Of a stretch of DNA of 5,116 nucleotides, positions 4,621 to 5,116 are shown in pieces. Origin of the DNA: Prevotellaceae bacterium (GTDB lineage Bacteria; Bacteroidota; Bacteroidia; Bacteroidales; Bacteroidaceae); contig JAJPZF010000123.1 in the NCBI GenBank assembly GCA_021204545.1, positions 1-5,116 of the forward strand, read 5' to 3'. A program made the translations under genes and the position numbers. The notes under the pieces were generated by a model. The model had not been told where the DNA came from. It saw only the letters and a program-made list of their open reading frames with translations, and ran no database searches. The first letter of the stretch is position 1; every line of letters begins with the position of its first letter.

Positions 4621-5016
4621 CTATGGCGTCTTCCGTGTCACTCTCATCTCTATCCTGCGCAAAGCCTCCAGCATCGCCTTGGTCGGGTAGAAGGTGATCT
4701 TGGCGTCCTTCAGGGCCTTCTCCGCGGTCACGTCCCGGGGGCTGTCCATCCGCCTCGAGGGCACCGTGACGACGAGCCTGCCCAGCTCCCCGAGGTCTAT
4801 GTTCCGCCCGTCACTCAGCCCCTCGCAGACTATCTCCGCGAGGCTGACCGCGGCGTTCGTCACGTCGCCCCTCGTCAGGGACGTGCGCTGCACTATCATC
4901 CACACTATCTCCTCCCACGTGACGTCGAAGGATGCCTTCGGGGAGGCGTAGTACACCCTCTGCCCCTTGCGGTCGCCTATGTTCTCGACCCTCTCCCTGA
5001 TGATGAACTCTATCAT
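4621..5016 (-). CDS. HU-like (HU-HIG type) DNA-binding protein
   Basis: A 131-aa histone-like protein of the kind common in Bacteroidota and their phages, longer than the usual HU of about 90 aa. Landmarks: GQRVYYASPK (about 18-27), VTWEEIVWMIVQRTSLTRGDV (31-52; the SLTRGDV turn is typical of this family), NIDLGELGRLVVTVPS (72-87, the HU core) and KDAKITFYPTKAM (103-115). It would bind and bend DNA, helping origin or recombination complexes or regulating the operon. Start ATG at 5016 (MIEFIIRER) without a Shine-Dalgarno motif, after an AT-rich leader. The frame is open upstream through the tandem repeat to the window edge, but the family start fits 5016. It is the first visible gene of the operon. 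Family assignment is firm; the exact role is not. Confidence 0.92.
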   Translation of the reverse strand: MIEFIIRERVENIGDRKGQRVYYASPKASFDVTWEEIVWMIVQRTSLTRGDVTNAAVSLAEIVCEGLSDGRNIDLGELGRLVVTVPSRRMDSPRDVTAEKALKDAKITFYPTKAMLEALRRIEMRVTRKTP

Positions 5017-5065
5017 AAGCCTGTCGCTTGTTGTTTTTGGGTTATGCTTATTGTCCCCGCCCACC
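5017..5065 (-). promoter_or_regulatory. Leader between repeat and HU-like gene
   Basis: About 50 nt, with an AT-rich half (AACCCAAAAACAACAAG on the coding strand) next to the HU-like start and a GC-rich half next to the repeat. It is the most likely place for an operon promoter in this window, but no convincing TAnnTTTG -7 or TTG -33 pair was seen. It shares ACAAGCGAC (5031-5023) with the leader of the 142-aa gene. Confidence 0.3.
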
Positions 5066-5116
5066 CCCACTCGTGGGGGTCTCCACACTCCCACTCGTGG
5101 GGGTCTCCACACTCCC
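5066..5116. repeat. 24-bp tandem repeat running off the window
   Basis: Two identical 24-bp units (5066-5089 and 5090-5113; plus strand CCCACTCGTGGGGGTCTCCA then CACT), followed by the first three bases of a third. Each unit contains an inverted repeat, CCCAC-TC-GTGGG (5066-5077 and 5090-5101), which can form a hairpin. In the innermost copy the stem extends to CCCCCAC/GTGGGGG (5064-5079). Since 24 is a multiple of three, the minus strand stays open through it, reading WRPPRVGV per unit. It could be a protein-binding array, origin iterons, a variable minisatellite or a structured RNA leader. Copy number outside the window is unknown. Confidence 0.85.

Noticed and set aside
5064..5079. Rho-independent terminator from the GC-rich hairpin
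   Set aside because: The stem is not followed by a T-run in either direction.
5017..5112. N-terminal extension of the HU-like protein through the repeat (WRPPRVGV units)
   Set aside because: Not chosen for the gene because the family's normal start fits the ATG at 5016 and the intervening DNA is AT-rich leader; kept only as an alternative under the repeat finding.
5064..5116. CRISPR array
   Set aside because: The units are directly adjacent with no spacers between them and no cas gene is present.

Overview
The window looks like the early or replication region of a phage or prophage (or a related mobile element) from a GC-rich member of the Bacteroidota, probably Bacteroidales. No gene here is a taxonomic marker. 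The assignment rests on four things: an HU-like protein of the type fused to extra N- and C-terminal segments that is common in Bacteroidota and their phages; a replication protein with a DUF6291-like N-terminus and a DnaD-like C-terminal motif; a DnaC/IstB-type helicase loader; and a DUF1064 nuclease-like protein. There is no integrase, structural gene, tRNA or rRNA in view, so phage versus other mobile element is inference.

Every supported gene is on the minus strand, so the operon reads from 5116 down to 1. At its upstream edge (5066-5116) is a 24-bp tandem repeat that runs off the window. Then come the HU-like protein (5016-4621), a two-helix membrane protein (4538-4281), a small CCHH zinc-binding protein with a GTG start (4280-3810), the replication protein (4000-3176), the helicase loader (3189-2575) and the DUF1064 protein (2578-2156). 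After these lie small genes of unknown function: 97 aa (2159-1866), 83 aa (1869-1618), 159 aa (1621-1142), a 68-aa membrane protein with a helical tail (1076-870), a double zinc-ribbon protein with an acidic, tyrosine-rich tail (865-530), a 142-aa protein (503-75) and a 25-aa membrane micro-protein (78-1) whose stop codon is the first three bases of the window.

The genes are very tightly packed. Five junctions are four-base ATGA overlaps (stop inside start), one is TAA directly followed by GTG in the same frame, and two are longer overlaps. Clear Shine-Dalgarno-like GGAGG motifs sit inside the 3' ends of upstream genes at several junctions. The genes that follow small intergenic gaps instead have SD-less, AT-rich leaders, as is usual in Bacteroidota. 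This suggests one transcript with translational coupling.

Functionally, the replication protein and the helicase loader would together bring the host replicative helicase to the element's origin. The HU-like protein could shape DNA at the origin or act as a regulator. The DUF1064 protein may process recombination or replication intermediates. The replication protein's linker is encoded by a strikingly purine-biased, AT-rich tract (about 3430-3545) in otherwise GC-rich DNA, an arrangement reminiscent of the origin inside lambda gene O.
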